From NCBI RefSeq assembly GCF_002153655.1, contig NZ_JOPJ01000050.1, positions 1-64,000 of the forward strand: DNA of 64,000 nucleotides. Reading direction: 5' to 3'. Source of the stretch: Acetobacter okinawensis (GTDB taxonomy: Bacteria; Pseudomonadota; Alphaproteobacteria; Acetobacterales; Acetobacteraceae). The notes under the pieces were generated by a model. It searched no databases. It saw nothing but the letters and a program-made list of their open reading frames with translations, and was not told the origin of the DNA. This document shows, piece by piece, positions 8,956 to 16,671 of this stretch. The number at the start of each line of letters is the position of its first letter. The stretch's first letter is position 1. Position numbers and translations under genes: made by a program.

Positions 8956-9551
8956 CCCACCCCACCCTACACTCCGGCGACCGGCTGGTGCTTGCCACCC
9001 ACAATGCAGGCAAGCTGGCCGAGTTCTCCACCCTTATGGCGGAATTTGGCATTACCGTGCTGTCCGCAGGGGAATTAAACCTGCCCGAACCGGAGGAGAC
9101 AGCCACAACCTTTGCTGGCAATGCCGCCATCAAGGCACTGGCGGCGGCCAAAGCGGCCAACCTGCCTGCACTGGCTGATGATTCGGGGCTGTGCGTTAGC
9201 GCCCTTGGAGGGGCTCCGGGCATTTACTCCGCCCGCTGGGCTGGCCCCAACAAGGATTTTGCTGCCGCCATGGCCCGGATTGAGGAAGGCATTGGTCAGG
9301 ATGAGCGCGAGGCATGGTTTGTGTGCGTGCTCTGCCTTGCCTACCCCGATGGGCGGACCCTCAGCTTTGAAGGACGGATTGACGGGCAGATCGTCTGGCC
9401 ACCCCGTGGCGACAACGGGCACGGTTACGACCCGATTTTTGCCCCCGAAAACGAAGCCCGCAGCTTTGCCGAAATGACAGATGCGGAGAAAAACGCCATC
9501 AGCCACCGCGCACGGGCGTTTGCCGCCTTCCGCAAGGCCTGTCTGGACTAA
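8952..9551 (+). CDS. rdgB: RdgB/HAM1 XTP/dITP pyrophosphatase
   Basis: House-cleaning nucleotidase that hydrolyses dITP and XTP to monophosphates, keeping deaminated purines out of DNA. The 199-residue protein shows the N-terminal substrate motif [12 protein letters not shown], the catalytic loop [22 protein letters not shown] and the C-terminal [10 protein letters not shown] overlaps the rph stop. The rph-rdgB pair is widespread in alphaproteobacteria. A terminator follows at once. Confidence 0.96.
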   Translation: MTHPTLHSGDRLVLATHNAGKLAEFSTLMAEFGITVLSAGELNLPEPEETATTFAGNAAIKALAAAKAANLPALADDSGLCVSALGGAPGIYSARWAGPNKDFAAAMARIEEGIGQDEREAWFVCVLCLAYPDGRTLSFEGRIDGQIVWPPRGDNGHGYDPIFAPENEARSFAEMTDAEKNAISHRARAFAAFRKACLD

Positions 9552-9566
9552 AGGCACACCCCATAA

Positions 9567-9598
9567 AAAAATAGCGCCCACAAAGGGGCGCTATTTTT
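9567..9598. terminator. Bidirectional terminator between rdgB and rpsA
   Basis: Stem AAAAATAGCGCCC with GGGCGCTATTTTT, loop of six bases, giving T-runs on both strands between two convergent genes. Confidence 0.9.
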
Positions 9599-9621
9599 GT
9601 GCATGGCAAAAAAGCTTTGCC

Positions 9622-9655
9622 AAACCGGGATGGCGCAAACCACCCCGGTTTTTTT
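9622..9655. terminator. Second hairpin, proximal terminator of rpsA
   Basis: Stem AAACCGGGATGG with CCACCCCGGTTT (one G-U pair) and a T-run on the plus strand, starting a few bases after the rpsA stop. Together with the preceding hairpin it forms a double terminator. Confidence 0.7.
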
Positions 9656-9659
9656 ATGC

Positions 9660-11372
9660 TCAGTCTTCGGTGTTACGACGACGGATCGCCGCACCCAGAA
9701 TATCACCGAGCGATGCGCCGCTGTCTGCGGAGCCGTATTCGTTGATAGCCTGCTTGTCTTCTTCCACTTCGCGGCCCTTAATCGTCAGGGCAACTTTGCG
9801 GGAGGTACGGTCAACGGACACAACCTTGGCGTCCACGCGTTCGCCAACAGCGAAGCGTTCGGGGCGCTGTTCGGCCTTGTCACGAGCCAGTTCCGCACGA
9901 CGGATAAAGCCGCTCAGAACGTCGTCAACCTTCACTTCAATGCCGTTGGTCTGCACAGCGGTCACGATGCAGGTTACGATCGTGCCCTTCTGGATGCTGG
10001 CCAGAGCGTCAGCTGCCGGATCTTCCTGAAGCTGCTTGATGCCAAGGGAGATACGTTCTTTTTCCACGTCCACGTCCAGAACCTTGGCTTTTACAACCTG
10101 GCCCTTTTCGTAGTTCTTCATGGCTTCTTCGCCAGCTTCGTCCCAAGACAGGTCGGACATGTGAACCATGCCGTCGATGTCTGCAGACAGGCCGATGAAC
10201 AGGCCGAATTCCGTAATGTTGCGGATTTCGCCTTCTACCGTGGACCCAACCTTGTGCTCTTCGGCGAACTGTTCCCAAGGGTTGCGCTGAACCTGCTTGA
10301 GACCCAGAGAGATGCGGCGCTTGGAGCTGTCCACATCCAGAACCATCACGTCCACTTCCTGAGAGGTCGCAACGATTTTGCCGGGGTGGACGTTCTTTTT
10401 CGTCCAGGACATTTCGGAAACGTGCACCAGACCTTCAACGCCCGGTTCCAGCTCAACAAATGCGCCGTAATCGGTAATGTTGGTCACGCGGCCCGTAAAG
10501 CGAGCGCCCGGCGGGTACTTGAGTGCAACATTTTCCCACGGATCAGCTTCAAGCTGCTTCATGCCGAGGGAGATACGCTGCGTGTCGGGGTTGAAGCGGA
10601 TCACCTGCACGCGTACCGGCTGACCGATCTGCAGTGCTTCGGAGGGGTGGTTGATGCGCTTCCATGCGATGTCGGTCACATGCAGCAGGCCGTCAACGCC
10701 GCCCAGATCAACGAACGCACCGTAATCGGTGATGTTCTTGACAACGCCGTCCAGGATCATGCCTTCGGTCAGGCCCTGGATCAGTTCGCTGCGCTGTTCT
10801 GCGCGTGTTTCTTCCAGAACGGCACGACGGGAGACAACAATGTTGCCACGTGCACGGTCCATCTTCAGGATCTGGAAGGGCTGGGGCACGCCCATCAGCG
10901 GGCCGACGTCACGCACGGGGCGGATGTCCACCTGGCTGCCGGGAAGGAACGCCATGGCGCCGCCCAGATCAACCGTAAAGCCACCCTTGACGCGGCCATA
11001 GATGGTGCCGTTAACGCGCTGGTTGGCTTCGAAAGCTTTTTCGAGGCTGGTCCATGCTTCTTCACGGCGTGCTTTTTCGCGGGAGAGAACGATGCTGCCG
11101 TCGCGGTCTTCGTAACGCTCGACGTACAGTTCGATCACATCGCCCGGCTGCACTTCGGGCTTGACACCCGGCGGTGCGAATTCACGCAGGGAGACGCGGC
11201 CTTCGCTCTTCAGGCCGACGTCAACAATTGCGTAGTCGTCCGTCAGGCGGACAACGCGACCGCGAACAACGGACCCGTCAAAGCCGGAATCGCGGCCGAG
11301 GGTCTCGTCAAGAAGGGTGGCAAAATCTTCGCCACGGAAGTGATCCGTGGTCTGGGTGGTGGCTGAAGCCAT
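9660..11372 (-). CDS. rpsA: 30S ribosomal protein S1
   Basis: Binds mRNA leaders and unfolds them on the 30S subunit. The start at 11372 (MASATTQTTDHFRGEDFATLL) gives 570 residues, normal for alphaproteobacteria; the frame is open further upstream but that extension is unlike S1. Six S1/OB repeats are visible, the central ones having the ITDYGAFV(D/E)L and LVHVSEMSW type signatures, ending with a C-terminal acidic tail. It lies downstream of aroA-cmk, the classical cmk-rpsA order, with a 284-base gap that contains a TTGACA (minus strand, 11576-11571) and so probably its own promoter. Confidence 0.97.
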   Translation of the reverse strand: MASATTQTTDHFRGEDFATLLDETLGRDSGFDGSVVRGRVVRLTDDYAIVDVGLKSEGRVSLREFAPPGVKPEVQPGDVIELYVERYEDRDGSIVLSREKARREEAWTSLEKAFEANQRVNGTIYGRVKGGFTVDLGGAMAFLPGSQVDIRPVRDVGPLMGVPQPFQILKMDRARGNIVVSRRAVLEETRAEQRSELIQGLTEGMILDGVVKNITDYGAFVDLGGVDGLLHVTDIAWKRINHPSEALQIGQPVRVQVIRFNPDTQRISLGMKQLEADPWENVALKYPPGARFTGRVTNITDYGAFVELEPGVEGLVHVSEMSWTKKNVHPGKIVATSQEVDVMVLDVDSSKRRISLGLKQVQRNPWEQFAEEHKVGSTVEGEIRNITEFGLFIGLSADIDGMVHMSDLSWDEAGEEAMKNYEKGQVVKAKVLDVDVEKERISLGIKQLQEDPAADALASIQKGTIVTCIVTAVQTNGIEVKVDDVLSGFIRRAELARDKAEQRPERFAVGERVDAKVVSVDRTSRKVALTIKGREVEEDKQAINEYGSADSGASLGDILGAAIRRRNTED

Positions 11373-11656
11373 GTGGTACCGTAAATCCTGAGCCCGCCAG
11401 CAACATGCTTGCAGACTGTTCCTGCGCCCCGCAAACTGCGGCACGGCTTGCCTGACGGAACGGATGGGCACCAGCGCCCTCCGACCTGTTGGTCAGACCC
11501 GGGTGTTATCAAGAAAAACCCACCATCAGGGGCGGATTTCTGTTTGCACAGAGACCACCTGAACCCTGTTTGTCAACTCAAAGAGCAGTACAGAGCGCAA
11601 ATGGGGGGCAAAAAATGCGCAACCGCACCCCAGCCCCCTTGGCCCGCCACCTGCAC

Positions 11657-12307
11657 TCAGGCGCGGGAGGCCACGAGTCGTTCACGCGCAAAGCGTAAGG
11701 CCTCGGCCAGAACAGCCTGCGCGTCCAGCGTATCGGTCTCGATCACATGCGCGTCATCTGCCACGCACATGGGGGCGGAATCCCGGCTGGCGTCTGCCCT
11801 GTCACGCGCGCTCAGGGCTTCTTCCATATCACGCAGAAGCGTTTGTGCGTCTGCTGCGGTGGCATCCCCCCCGTTTTGCAAAAAGCGCCGCAACGCCCGC
11901 GTTGCGGGGGAGGCCGTGATGAACAGCTTGACATCCGCATCGGGGAAAATGGCCGTGCCAATATCGCGCCCGTCCAGCACGGCACCCCGCTCGGCGGCAA
12001 AACGGCGTTGTGTATCCACCAAAGCCGCCCGCACCGCAGGCTGGGCCGCCACCTTGCTGGCCGCCAGAGCCACATCTGGCGTGCGCAGGTCCTTGCGCTG
12101 CATGTCTGCGGGGGTCAGGGCCTGAGCAAATTTTTCGGCAGGCTGGGCAGGGTCCTGCCCTGCGTCCAGCGCCAGCCGCCCGACCGCACGGTAGAGCAGC
12201 CCCGTGTCCAGATACGGCAGGCCCAGTGCTTCGGCCAGCCTGCGGGCCAGCGTGCCCTTGCCGGCCGCTGCCGGGCCATCCACAGCAATAACCGGTCCGC
12301 CCCGCAT
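11657..12307 (-). CDS. cmk: Cytidylate kinase
   Basis: Phosphorylates CMP and dCMP with ATP. The P-loop IAVDGPAAAGKGTLARRLA is at the N-terminus, followed by LDTGLLYRAV, the DGRDIGTAIFPDADVKLF nucleotide-binding segment and the lid arginines, in about 216 residues. The ATG shares a base with the aroA stop (TGATG); a GTG directly before it would add one residue. The aroA-cmk-rpsA order matches many alphaproteobacteria. Confidence 0.96.
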   Translation of the reverse strand: MRGGPVIAVDGPAAAGKGTLARRLAEALGLPYLDTGLLYRAVGRLALDAGQDPAQPAEKFAQALTPADMQRKDLRTPDVALAASKVAAQPAVRAALVDTQRRFAAERGAVLDGRDIGTAIFPDADVKLFITASPATRALRRFLQNGGDATAADAQTLLRDMEEALSARDRADASRDSAPMCVADDAHVIETDTLDAQAVLAEALRFARERLVASRA

Positions 12308-13656
12308 CACAGTGCAAACCCCGCGCCAAGGCTGTTCATCAACTGCAAATAACCGGGAAAGCTGGTGTCTATGAAGGCGGTGTCATCAATCTCCACCGGG
12401 TTCTGGGCAACCAGCCCCAGTACGGATGCACTCATGGCCAGTCGGTGGTCCATGTGGGTCTGAACCACGCCACCGCCGGGAATGGCGTTGTCCGTGCCAT
12501 AAACGACCAGATCATCCCCCTCGACTGCTGTTTTAACACCGTTATTTTCCAGCAAAGCCACGGTCGCGGCCAGCCGGTCGCTCTCCTTCACCCGCAGTTC
12601 CTCCACCCCGCAAAAGCGCGACACGCCAGAGGCATACGCCGCCGCCACGGCCAGAATGGGGTATTCATCAATCATGGATGGTGCGCGGTCTGCTGGCACT
12701 GTCACGCCCTTGAGGCTGGACGCGCGCACATGCAGGTCCCCCACCAGTTCGCCCCCTTCGGTCCGGACGTTGGTGACCTCAAGCTGTGCCCCCATTTCCT
12801 GCAAGGTGATGAACAGCCCTGTGCGCAGGGGGTTCAGCCCTACGGTGGAAATTACAATATCCGCACCGGGCACCAGCAGGGCCGCCACAATGGGGAAGGC
12901 GGCGGAGGACGGGTCCCCCGGCACCACCACATCACGCGCGACAAGGTCGGGGCGGCCTTGCAGCACAATAACCCGTCCCCCCTGTGGGGTTTCCTCCACC
13001 TTAACGTGTGCGCCAAAATGGCGGAGCATGTTTTCGGTATGGTCACGGGTTGCCACGGGCTCTTCCACCCGAGTCTGCCCCTGTGCGTTCAACCCGGCCA
13101 GCAATACGGCGGATTTGACCTGAGCCGAGGCCACGGGCAGGCGGTAGTCCAGCGGTCTGGGCTCGGCCAGCCCTGCAATGGCCATGGGCAGGCGCCCACC
13201 CTCACGCGCCATAAATGTGGCCCCTGTGCCTGCCAGCGGGTCCATAACGCGCTTCATGGGTCTGCGGCGCAGGCTGGCGTCCCCCGTCATGACCGACACC
13301 ATGCCGTGGCTGGCCAGAATGCCGGACAACAGGCGGGCCGCCGTGCCGGAATTGCCCATATCCAGCACATCCGATGGTTCACGCAGCTTGCCAATACCCA
13401 GCCCGCTCACGCGCCAGTCCCCCGGCGCATTCTGCGTAACATCGGCCCCCAGGGCGCGCATGGCCGCTGCGGTGCGCAGCACGTCCTCGCCCTCCAAAAG
13501 CCCGGTAATATGTGTTTCCCCCCGCGCGAGGGAGGCAAACATGAGCGCACGGTGGCTGATGGATTTGTCACCCGGCACACGGATGGAACCGGAAAGAGGG
13601 GCCTGCGCGCGCGTAACCCGCAGCGGACGGGCGGAGGGGGAGGATGCGTGTGTCAT
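12307..13656 (-). CDS. aroA: 3-phosphoshikimate 1-carboxyvinyltransferase (EPSP synthase)
   Basis: Shikimate-pathway enzyme joining phosphoenolpyruvate to shikimate-3-phosphate. The start at 13656 gives 449 residues; the open frame upstream has no support. Substrate motifs are GDKSISHRALM, MGNSGTAARLLSG, the TGDASLRRRPMKRV segment, TRDHTEN, DRAPSMIDEYPIL, LRVKESDRLAA and MDHRLAMSA. The pattern (GDASL-RPM, MASAQVKSAVLLAGL-like, DRAPSMIDEYPILA) resembles the class II enzymes typified by Agrobacterium CP4. The glycine in GNSGT is retained, unlike the alanine reported for CP4. Followed directly by cmk. Confidence 0.96.
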   Translation of the reverse strand: MTHASSPSARPLRVTRAQAPLSGSIRVPGDKSISHRALMFASLARGETHITGLLEGEDVLRTAAAMRALGADVTQNAPGDWRVSGLGIGKLREPSDVLDMGNSGTAARLLSGILASHGMVSVMTGDASLRRRPMKRVMDPLAGTGATFMAREGGRLPMAIAGLAEPRPLDYRLPVASAQVKSAVLLAGLNAQGQTRVEEPVATRDHTENMLRHFGAHVKVEETPQGGRVIVLQGRPDLVARDVVVPGDPSSAAFPIVAALLVPGADIVISTVGLNPLRTGLFITLQEMGAQLEVTNVRTEGGELVGDLHVRASSLKGVTVPADRAPSMIDEYPILAVAAAYASGVSRFCGVEELRVKESDRLAATVALLENNGVKTAVEGDDLVVYGTDNAIPGGGVVQTHMDHRLAMSASVLGLVAQNPVEIDDTAFIDTSFPGYLQLMNSLGAGFAL

Positions 13657-13902
13657 GCCCTTTTCATTCCGGCGGGATGGCCCGCAAGTCAATCCGGGTT
13701 GGGGTAGAAAAAGAGAGGGGGCGGGGCAGAAAATGCACCCCAAAGCAAACTCCGGGTTTGACAGGACCCGAAACACAGTGGCATTGGGCATCGCCTTAAC
13801 AGTCTGGTTCGAGTCCCGCTTCAGCTTTGCGTTGCTGTTCGGGGTTCGTTCGTGTTCCGGGGCGTTGGCCCCAATATCTGCTCAGGATTGACAGGTAGCA
13901 AG
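13657..13902. promoter_or_regulatory. Divergent promoter region of aroA and the FYDLN protein
   Basis: A 246-base gap between divergent genes. No clear consensus promoter or operator was recognised; it should hold both promoters. Confidence 0.4.
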
Positions 13903-14232
13903 ATGTCCCAGCCCGATCTCGGCACCAAACGCGTCTGCGTGTCCTGTGGTGCCCGTTTTTATGACCTGAACCGCGCACCCGCCATTTGCCCAAAATGCGG
14001 AACGGAACAGCCTGCTCTGGTGCCGCGCCTGCGCCGCAACTCTGACAGCCTGTCCCCCGTTCCGGCGAGTGCTGCCCCCATCAAGAAAACCGATGAAGAC
14101 ATCGATATTGATACCGATGACGATACGGACGATGATGATGTGATGGAAGACACCGCTGATCTGGATGATGATGACGACGACATCAGCTCAGACATCGATG
14201 TCAGCACGGATTCGGAAGACCACGAATCCTGA
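13903..14232 (+). CDS. TIGR02300-type (FYDLN_acid) small zinc-ribbon protein
   Basis: 109 residues in two parts. The N-terminal half has the family signature CVSCGARFYDLNRAPAICP with two CxxC pairs that would hold one zinc ion, a rubredoxin-like ribbon. The C-terminal half is almost entirely Asp, Glu, Ser and Thr and ends SEDHES, so it should be disordered and strongly acidic. The family is conserved in alphaproteobacteria but its function is unknown; acidic tails of this kind could bind basic proteins or mimic nucleic acid. ATG at 13903; the upstream open frame is ignored. A terminator follows. Confidence 0.88.
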   Translation: MSQPDLGTKRVCVSCGARFYDLNRAPAICPKCGTEQPALVPRLRRNSDSLSPVPASAAPIKKTDEDIDIDTDDDTDDDDVMEDTADLDDDDDDISSDIDVSTDSEDHES

Positions 14233-14271
14233 TCCCTTCGGGGGTGCTGGCCACCATCGTGTCAGACGACT

Positions 14272-14309
14272 AAAAAAACCCCCGCGGGCCTGCCTGCGGG
14301 GTTTTTTTT
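14272..14309. terminator. Bidirectional terminator after the FYDLN gene
   Basis: A run of As, CCCCCGC, a ten-base loop, GCGGGG and eight Ts. It serves the plus-strand gene and also the convergent folB. Confidence 0.9.
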
Positions 14310-14343
14310 ATATCTGATTACGCGTCTGGTGCGCCCGCAGCGT

Positions 14344-14745
14344 TCAGGCGCTGGCGGGGCGGCGCTCTATTTCCACGCCTACGGCCTCGATTTCCTCAAA
14401 CACATCCAGTTTTTCTATGCGCACGCGCACAACCCGCACGCGGTCATCGGCCAGAACGCCCGAGGCAATACGCTCGGCCAGCGTTTCCACCAGCCGCACA
14501 TGCCCCTCGCGCACAATACGATGCACAAGCTGGACAACCCGCTCGTACGAGACGGTGCGGCTCAGGTCATCCGGCCCGACCTCAAGGTCCGTGCGGTCAT
14601 CCACACCAAAATGGACCGAAACCCGGATGCGCTGGGTAACACCCTGCTCATGGGGGAACACGCCAATATGGGCGTCGAGCACCATATTCTTCAAAAACAG
14701 GCAACGCAGCGGCGGCTGGTCCGCCCATGGAGCAAAAACGGCCAT
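14344..14745 (-). CDS. folB: Dihydroneopterin aldolase
   Basis: Folate pathway enzyme cleaving dihydroneopterin to hydroxymethyl-dihydropterin and glycolaldehyde. The core begins at LFLKNMVLDAHIGVFPHEQG, the usual beta-strand with the conserved 'IGV' turn, and contains RTVSYERVVQLV, LVETLAERIA (catalytic-site Glu) and RVRIEKLDVFEEIEAVGVEIER (conserved Lys). With ATG at 14745, five bases after the stop of the preceding reductase gene and behind a GGAAG sequence, it is 133 residues. Earlier ATGs would overlap the upstream gene. Pairing with an SDR reductase suggests a folate/pterin unit. Confidence 0.88.
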   Translation of the reverse strand: MAVFAPWADQPPLRCLFLKNMVLDAHIGVFPHEQGVTQRIRVSVHFGVDDRTDLEVGPDDLSRTVSYERVVQLVHRIVREGHVRLVETLAERIASGVLADDRVRVVRVRIEKLDVFEEIEAVGVEIERRPASA

Positions 14746-14749
14746 TCTT

Positions 14750-15550
14750 TTATTCTTCCACGGCATGTCCGGCCAATGGGGCCGGAGACCATTGCAGATG
14801 CTGCCCACCATCGAGCGCCAGCATCTGCCCGGTAACGGAGGGCAGGGCCAAAAGGGCAAGGGCTGCGCGGGCGACTTCCTCAGGGGTTGTGCCATGCGCC
14901 AGCGGTACGGAGGCGCACTGGCGCGCAAACTGCTCCTGTGTCTGCCGGGGGCTGGGCAGGGCAGGGCCGGGGCCAATGGCGTTAACCCTGATCCCCTTGG
15001 GGGCAAGAGCCAGCGCCATGCTCTGCGTAAGCGTCCACAATGCCGTTTTGGATACGGTATAGCTGACAAAGTGGGGGGTGAGTGACCACACCCGCTCGTC
15101 CAGCATGTTCAGCACCATGCCCTGCGCGTCCTGCGGCAGCCCTTTGGCAAAGGCCTGCATCAGCACAAAGGGCGCACGCAGGTTGGGCTTCATATGCATC
15201 ATCCAGCTCTCGAGCGAGGCATCGTCCCACTCATCACGCTCAAAAGTGGAGGCATTGTTGACCAGAACGCCCAAAGGACCGCCAAGAGCCTGTGTGGCCT
15301 GCCCATACAGGGCCTGCACCTGCTCCTCACGCATCAGGTCGGCCTGAAGCACACATACCGAGCGCCCCAGCGCGCGCACTGCATGTGCTGTATCCTCCGC
15401 CTCGGCCCTGTTGCTGCGGTAATGGATGGCCACGTCAAACCCGGCCTGCGCAAGAGCCAGCACTATGGCGCGGCCAAGGCGTGCGCCACCTCCGCTCACC
15501 AGAGCGCGGCGCGGTATGGCCGGGCTGATCGGCAGCATGTCCACGGGCAT
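14750..15550 (-). CDS. SDR-family reductase, PTR1/FolM-like
   Basis: NAD(P)H-dependent short-chain reductase of about 266 residues. The cofactor motif is SGGGARLGRAI, which fits the (T/S)GxxxRxG form typical of pteridine reductase PTR1 and FolM rather than the usual TGxxxGIG. NNAS and the catalytic YTVSK follow, and the C-terminus has TGQMLALDGGQHLQW. Start at 15550 is behind GAGGA; earlier in-frame starts would run into recR. The folB gene begins just after its stop. A role in reducing dihydropterins or dihydrofolate is inferred from motif and neighbour; it is not proven. Confidence 0.75.
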   Translation of the reverse strand: MPVDMLPISPAIPRRALVSGGGARLGRAIVLALAQAGFDVAIHYRSNRAEAEDTAHAVRALGRSVCVLQADLMREEQVQALYGQATQALGGPLGVLVNNASTFERDEWDDASLESWMMHMKPNLRAPFVLMQAFAKGLPQDAQGMVLNMLDERVWSLTPHFVSYTVSKTALWTLTQSMALALAPKGIRVNAIGPGPALPSPRQTQEQFARQCASVPLAHGTTPEEVARAALALLALPSVTGQMLALDGGQHLQWSPAPLAGHAVEE

Positions 15551-15584
15551 GATGGTGTTTTCCTCGATCTGTTTGCGTGGGTTG

Positions 15585-16181
15585 TCAGGCAGGGCGACGT
15601 GCGCCAAGGGCTGCGGCCAGTGTGCCGTCATCAAGCACATCCAGCGCGCCACCCATGGGCACACCCTGCGCCACACGGCTTATGGTCAGCCCCTCGTAAG
15701 TTTCCAGCCGGTCCATAAGCCAGTGCATGGTGCTTGCCCCCTCCACCGTGGCCCCGAGCGCCAGAATAACCTCGCGCACGCTCCCTTCATGCAGGCGGGT
15801 CAGCAGGGCAGAGACATTCAGGTCTTCCGGCCCGACCCCGGCCAGCGGGGACAACGTCCCCCCCAGAACCTGATAAACACCCCGGTGGACCCCGGCACGC
15901 TCAAGCGCCCACAGGTCCCCCACCGTTTCCACCACACACACCAGCCCCTTGTCCCGCAGCGGATCGGAGCATATGTGGCATGGGTCGGACGTGTCCAGAT
16001 TCCCGCATGACGAGCAGGTGCGTATGGCTTCCCCCGCCCGTTCCATGGCCCGCGCCAGTGGGGCCAGCCGTGTATGGGGCTCGCGCAGCAGGTACAACGC
16101 CACCCGCCGGGCCGAGCGCGGGCCAAAACCCGGCAGACGCCCCAGCAGGCGGATAAGCTGCTCTATTTCCTGACCACCCAT
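15585..16181 (-). CDS. recR: Recombination mediator RecR
   Basis: Forms the RecFOR loader that places RecA on SSB-coated gaps. 198 residues: N-terminal helix-hairpin-helix (LLGRLPGFGPRSARRVALYLL), a four-cysteine zinc finger CSSCGNLDTSDPCHIC, a Toprim domain (VCVVETVGDLWALERAG, ILALGATVEGASTMHWLMD) and the C-terminal Walker-B-like end ISRVAQGVPMGGALDVLDDGT. It is last in the conserved dnaX-ybaB-recR order. Confidence 0.96.
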   Translation of the reverse strand: MGGQEIEQLIRLLGRLPGFGPRSARRVALYLLREPHTRLAPLARAMERAGEAIRTCSSCGNLDTSDPCHICSDPLRDKGLVCVVETVGDLWALERAGVHRGVYQVLGGTLSPLAGVGPEDLNVSALLTRLHEGSVREVILALGATVEGASTMHWLMDRLETYEGLTISRVAQGVPMGGALDVLDDGTLAAALGARRPA

Positions 16182-16228
16182 GCCCGCCTGCTTTCCCCCA
16201 CACTTTTAAGGTCGGTTGCGCCTGTGCC

Positions 16229-16552
16229 TTAGAAGGGCAGCTTCATACCTGCAGGCAGGTTAAGCCCACCTGTGACCTTCTGCATTTCCTCGGCGGCTTT
16301 TTCGTCCAGCTTCTTGCGCGCATCCGCACAGGCCGCCACGATCAGGTCTTGCAACATTTCCATTTCGCTCGGGTCCGCCAGCTTGGGGTCGATGGTAATG
16401 GAGCGCATGTCCCCCTTGCCGCTCAGCACAACGCTGACCATGCCTGCACCGGCAGAGCCATCAATGCTCATGGCTTCCAGTGTGCTCTGCATGGCTTCCA
16501 TCTTGGACTGCATCTGTGTGGCCTGCTTCATCAGTGAGGCAAGGTTCTTCAT
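16229..16552 (-). CDS. ybaB: YbaB/EbfC family nucleoid-associated protein
   Basis: Small DNA-binding dimer of 107 residues with helical N-terminus rich in Met and Gln ([20 protein letters not shown]), central beta-strands and a C-terminus ending in [12 protein letters not shown], typical of the family. The ATG at 16552 has AGGGG seven bases upstream, better than the ATG two codons earlier. It lies between dnaX and recR as in most bacteria, and is usually co-transcribed with them. Confidence 0.95.
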   Translation of the reverse strand: MKNLASLMKQATQMQSKMEAMQSTLEAMSIDGSAGAGMVSVVLSGKGDMRSITIDPKLADPSEMEMLQDLIVAACADARKKLDEKAAEEMQKVTGGLNLPAGMKLPF

Positions 16553-16671
16553 GGTCATCCCCTAAGCTTGTCTATCGGCCGCATGGTGCGGCATGGCGCA
16601 CCCCTGTGGCGCATCATTCGGTCCCTAATCTGGCCCAGAACGCACTGTTTTGCCAGCCCGGCCCGCTCACT

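Noticed and set aside
13803-13822. TGGTTCGAGTCCCG resembling a tRNA T-arm
   Set aside because: The flanking stem does not pair and no acceptor or anticodon arm can be formed.
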